DNA of 64,000 bases from Yponomeuta sedellus (lineage: Eukaryota; Arthropoda; Insecta; Lepidoptera; Yponomeutidae), in NCBI GenBank assembly GCA_934045075.1, contig OW203725.1, forward strand, positions 1,392,775-1,456,774, in the 5' to 3' direction. Position 1 is the first letter of the stretch. Each line of letters begins with the position of its first letter. A program made the translations under genes and the position numbers. Below are positions 61,319-64,000 of this stretch, in pieces. The notes under the pieces are model-generated. The model was not told the DNA's origin. It searched no databases and worked only from the letters and a program-made list of their open reading frames with translations.

Positions 61319-61490
61319 TCTAATATATAAAAATCTTCTGTCAATGTTTGTTGTCATCGAACTCCGCCGAACTGCACCGATATTTATGATTTATTTCTGT
61401 ATGTTTGGTAGATCTGAGAGTAGGTCATAGGTAAAATAGGCTAATTAATATGGCGAAACAACGTTTGCCGGGTCAGCTACTCGTAGTAAC
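61319..61490 (+). mobile_element. Helitron-like element, other family
   Basis: Begins tctaatatataaaaatcttc and ends gccgggtcagctactcgtag; resembles 14633-14818 only at the 3' end. Confidence 0.5.
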
Positions 61491-61853
61491 CTCTTAACAA
61501 ACAGTGGCATTACGATCATAACGCCCAACATTCCAATTGAGAGTCGCCTGTCACCTCGCAGCTTAGTTATTCCTTTGTCGGAGCACAACAGAGTGGACAA
61601 TAGGGTACGAAGTCCGCCACAAATTGTTGAAGGCGTGGATTGGAGCAATCGGAAGAGTGACGCAACGACTCAGGAGTTTATCTTGACACGAAAACATGGA
61701 CTTTGAACCGTTCAGCCCCTGTAGTGGAAACTCCGGACATGTTGATTGTTATTGTCGTGTGGCAGGCGAGCGACAAAGTAGATGATGGATGTATTGACAT
61801 TGACATGCCTGAATTTAATTAAGGTGACGGAAAAGAACTATGATCCTCGGTTT

Positions 61854-61975
61854 CTGGTACACTAACAAGCTGTTAATCTACTGCTAACAGCTGTCAGTTG
61901 GGCGAAGTGCATACGAAAAAACTGACAGCTGTTAACAGTAGATTAACAGCTTGTTAGTGTATGAGAAACCGGGGA
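61854..61975. mobile_element. Fold-back MITE E, copy 2 (TGA TSD)
   Basis: Ends tcctcggtttctggtacact and inverted tccccggtttctcatacact, arms about 50 bp, flanked by TGA. Confidence 0.75.
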
Positions 61976-62068
61976 TGAAATTGGTAGAAAACAATGGTAT
62001 CATAGAGAGCAGAGTTGTGTCGCTGATAAGTTTATTAGCAGAATGAATGCCGTTCCCAATATGATTTA

Positions 62069-62206
62069 GGGCGACATGAAAGTTTCGGAATTGATAATTT
62101 CGCTAAGTAAATACTTAACCGTACTGTCTCTTCGAATATCTCGGCAAAGAGCGTGACAGAACCTTACTCAAGTACTTAGTGAAATTCTAAATTCAGTAAC
62201 CGGCCA
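62069..62206. mobile_element. MITE C, copy 3 (no insertion)
   Basis: Same body as 57743-58052 without MITE D. Confidence 0.65.
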
Positions 62207-63949
62207 CAAACCGAACAAGAAAGTACCCGTCAAGGCGTTACAAAAGATAACTTTGGTTTACTCAAGTACGGAAGATGACAGCCAGACTTAAGCTGGAAAT
62301 GCCGCTGTGCTTTAGAGTATTGGCTCGCTCTAGGCACTTTAGCATAGTATAGACTTACGCTGTTATTCAATAAAGCACATTCATTAAAATACTCGATAAA
62401 AACCGTAGAGAAGCTTGGGTAATAAGACGACCCGAGTCTCGCGTTCTGTCAAAGTCGCGACTTTCCAGTACATCACTTGGACTCCCTCACACCTGCACTC
62501 CGGATGACCAAACAGAGGCCAACGCTGCTGCAATTGCAGTAGATAACTATTGGACAGGAAAAATATAGACTGGTAGAATCGCTGACACGAAAAGAAGAAG
62601 AAATACATTACGTCAAATCCTGACCTTTTATCGCCAAAAAACGCGTGGCTCGTGCCATCGCCACCCAGGCACATAAAATTAGATACCCTTGGTCAGTGCT
62701 TTAGAGGAATCGTGTTTTTATAAGGCCATATGACCCCTAGGGTAGATGCAATCCCGCAAGTTTTGAGGCATTGTGCAAATTACTTCAACCGGTTACGCTA
62801 AAACCTACACTCACTCGGGCCGAAATGTCGACGAACTTTGCTGGCGGCAGCGGCATATTTGTCAGGTTGTGGACTGAGTCACTCCTTACTGAAGGGCCAT
62901 TAAACTTCACCGTCTAACTGTATTCGTTAAATACAAAACGTCCAAACAACATTGTTGTTCAAAATAATAAGTTATGCTGTAATTATCACTAGAGTCGTTG
63001 ATAACTAGAAGATTAGATACGAGGCCTTGATCTGAATTCTCAATTTTGAATAGGAAATATTAATTACATGTATCAAAGGTTGTCATTACACCGATTAAAA
63101 GCAGTATTACAGAAATCATTAGTTAAATTTCTGGGTCACACGATAACAATAATATTTCACTGCCGATTTAGTTTTAATGTGTTTTAATAGAAATAGTTCG
63201 TACATCTATTTATAATGATGTTTCACGAATAAATTTATCTTTCCCTTTCTTTCTCTGAGAATTAATCACCGTAAGTACATATTAAATTCATTGTCATTTA
63301 TTTCACACCAATGATGTTTAGTAATATATCCGATGTAGATCCTGTTAGCAATAGTTAAAATTATAAACAGAATATTATTATAAGTAATTAAGAACCTTCG
63401 GGCACCACCCCGTAGAAAGACCTGTGCTCAAGTAGATGTAAGAAAAGTTTTTAGCCGTTTAGGTGTTTTTAGCCGGTAGGAGTCCGGCACTGCCTGGGTC
63501 TCCCTTCCCAGGAGTCCATGAGGGATTTTCACCACATGACTCAAATAAAGAGTGAAAGTCTTAAAAAATATATTTATATATATCCGATGTGAGAGTTTTG
63601 TTCACTTTGGTGCAATCGGATGATGAAAGACCTTTATACTCGTATATGTATAAATAAGAGCTTCGAGTATTTAGCGCAAAGCCGCGGTGCTTGGTATTTA
63701 GGCCCATAGTCTCTCTATGATAAGGCCTGTGCTCTAGAGTGGGATTTATATGGGCTACATAAAAAATAAGCTACTTACATAAATTACTGTCTTCAATACT
63801 GTAAGTTGTAATTTATTATTGTGATGTTATTATTCCAACGCTTCCTCTCTGCCACCATAGGTACTTAAACTCTGATTTTGTATTCCGTAGAATTCTGACA
63901 TTTCATAAGTGTTGCTACAAAGTGATTGTGTTGTGTGAACTTACGTTAC
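62207..63949. other. No gene recognised
   Basis: AT-rich DNA at the right end; only simple A/T tails and the start of a repeat P copy at 63950. Confidence 0.4.
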
Positions 63950-64000
63950 GTTATCAACCCTTGTATGTCCCCACTACTGGGGCACGGGTATCTTCCTGCA

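Overview
This window reads as nuclear DNA from a lepidopteran insect. Three well-conserved, spliced animal genes sit among AT-rich non-coding DNA packed with repeats that look typically lepidopteran: tRNA-derived SINEs, RTE- and Jockey-type LINE relics, many MITEs and Helitron-like 3' ends. I cannot name the species. A run of exactly 200 N at 58437-58636 marks a scaffold gap.

Layout. Positions 1-4200 hold repeats only, including a MITE whose empty site is still visible at 51.45 kb. Positions 4227-7219 (minus) carry the first three coding exons of dock, the Nck-type SH3/SH2 adaptor; the rest lies beyond the left edge. Positions 8711-12738 (plus) carry a complete four-exon Spt5 gene, divergent from dock across a 1.5 kb spacer that holds a hAT-type MITE. 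Spt5 and the next gene converge tail to tail across about 3 kb. From 15722 to about 55.6 kb (minus) runs a long-chain acyl-CoA synthetase of the ACSL3/4 class. It can be assembled in frame from 12 shared exons plus one of two candidate 5' exons, giving about 712-716 residues. Its introns make up most of the window. The last 8 kb (56-64 kb) hold nested MITEs, SINEs, a Helitron-like element and the gap.

The three genes belong to unrelated processes: receptor-to-actin signalling (dock), transcription elongation (Spt5) and fatty-acid activation (Acsl). I see no sign of a shared pathway.

The most interesting material is in the repeats. (1) One tRNA-like SINE family repeatedly occurs as fold-back units with target-site duplications (TSDs) of 7-14 bp. 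The two arms of a unit often share the same variants, which suggests snap-back during reverse transcription. (2) Decayed tandem copies of part of an Acsl exon lie in the intron next to it. (3) Two small 5' exons of Acsl, one only 12 nt, have compatible phases. (4) There is a 53-bp palindromic minisatellite and a 0.9 kb tetranucleotide tract whose motif changes one transition at a time. (5) Several nested or dated insertions have clean TSDs. No genuine RNA gene, CRISPR array or prokaryote-style operon was seen.
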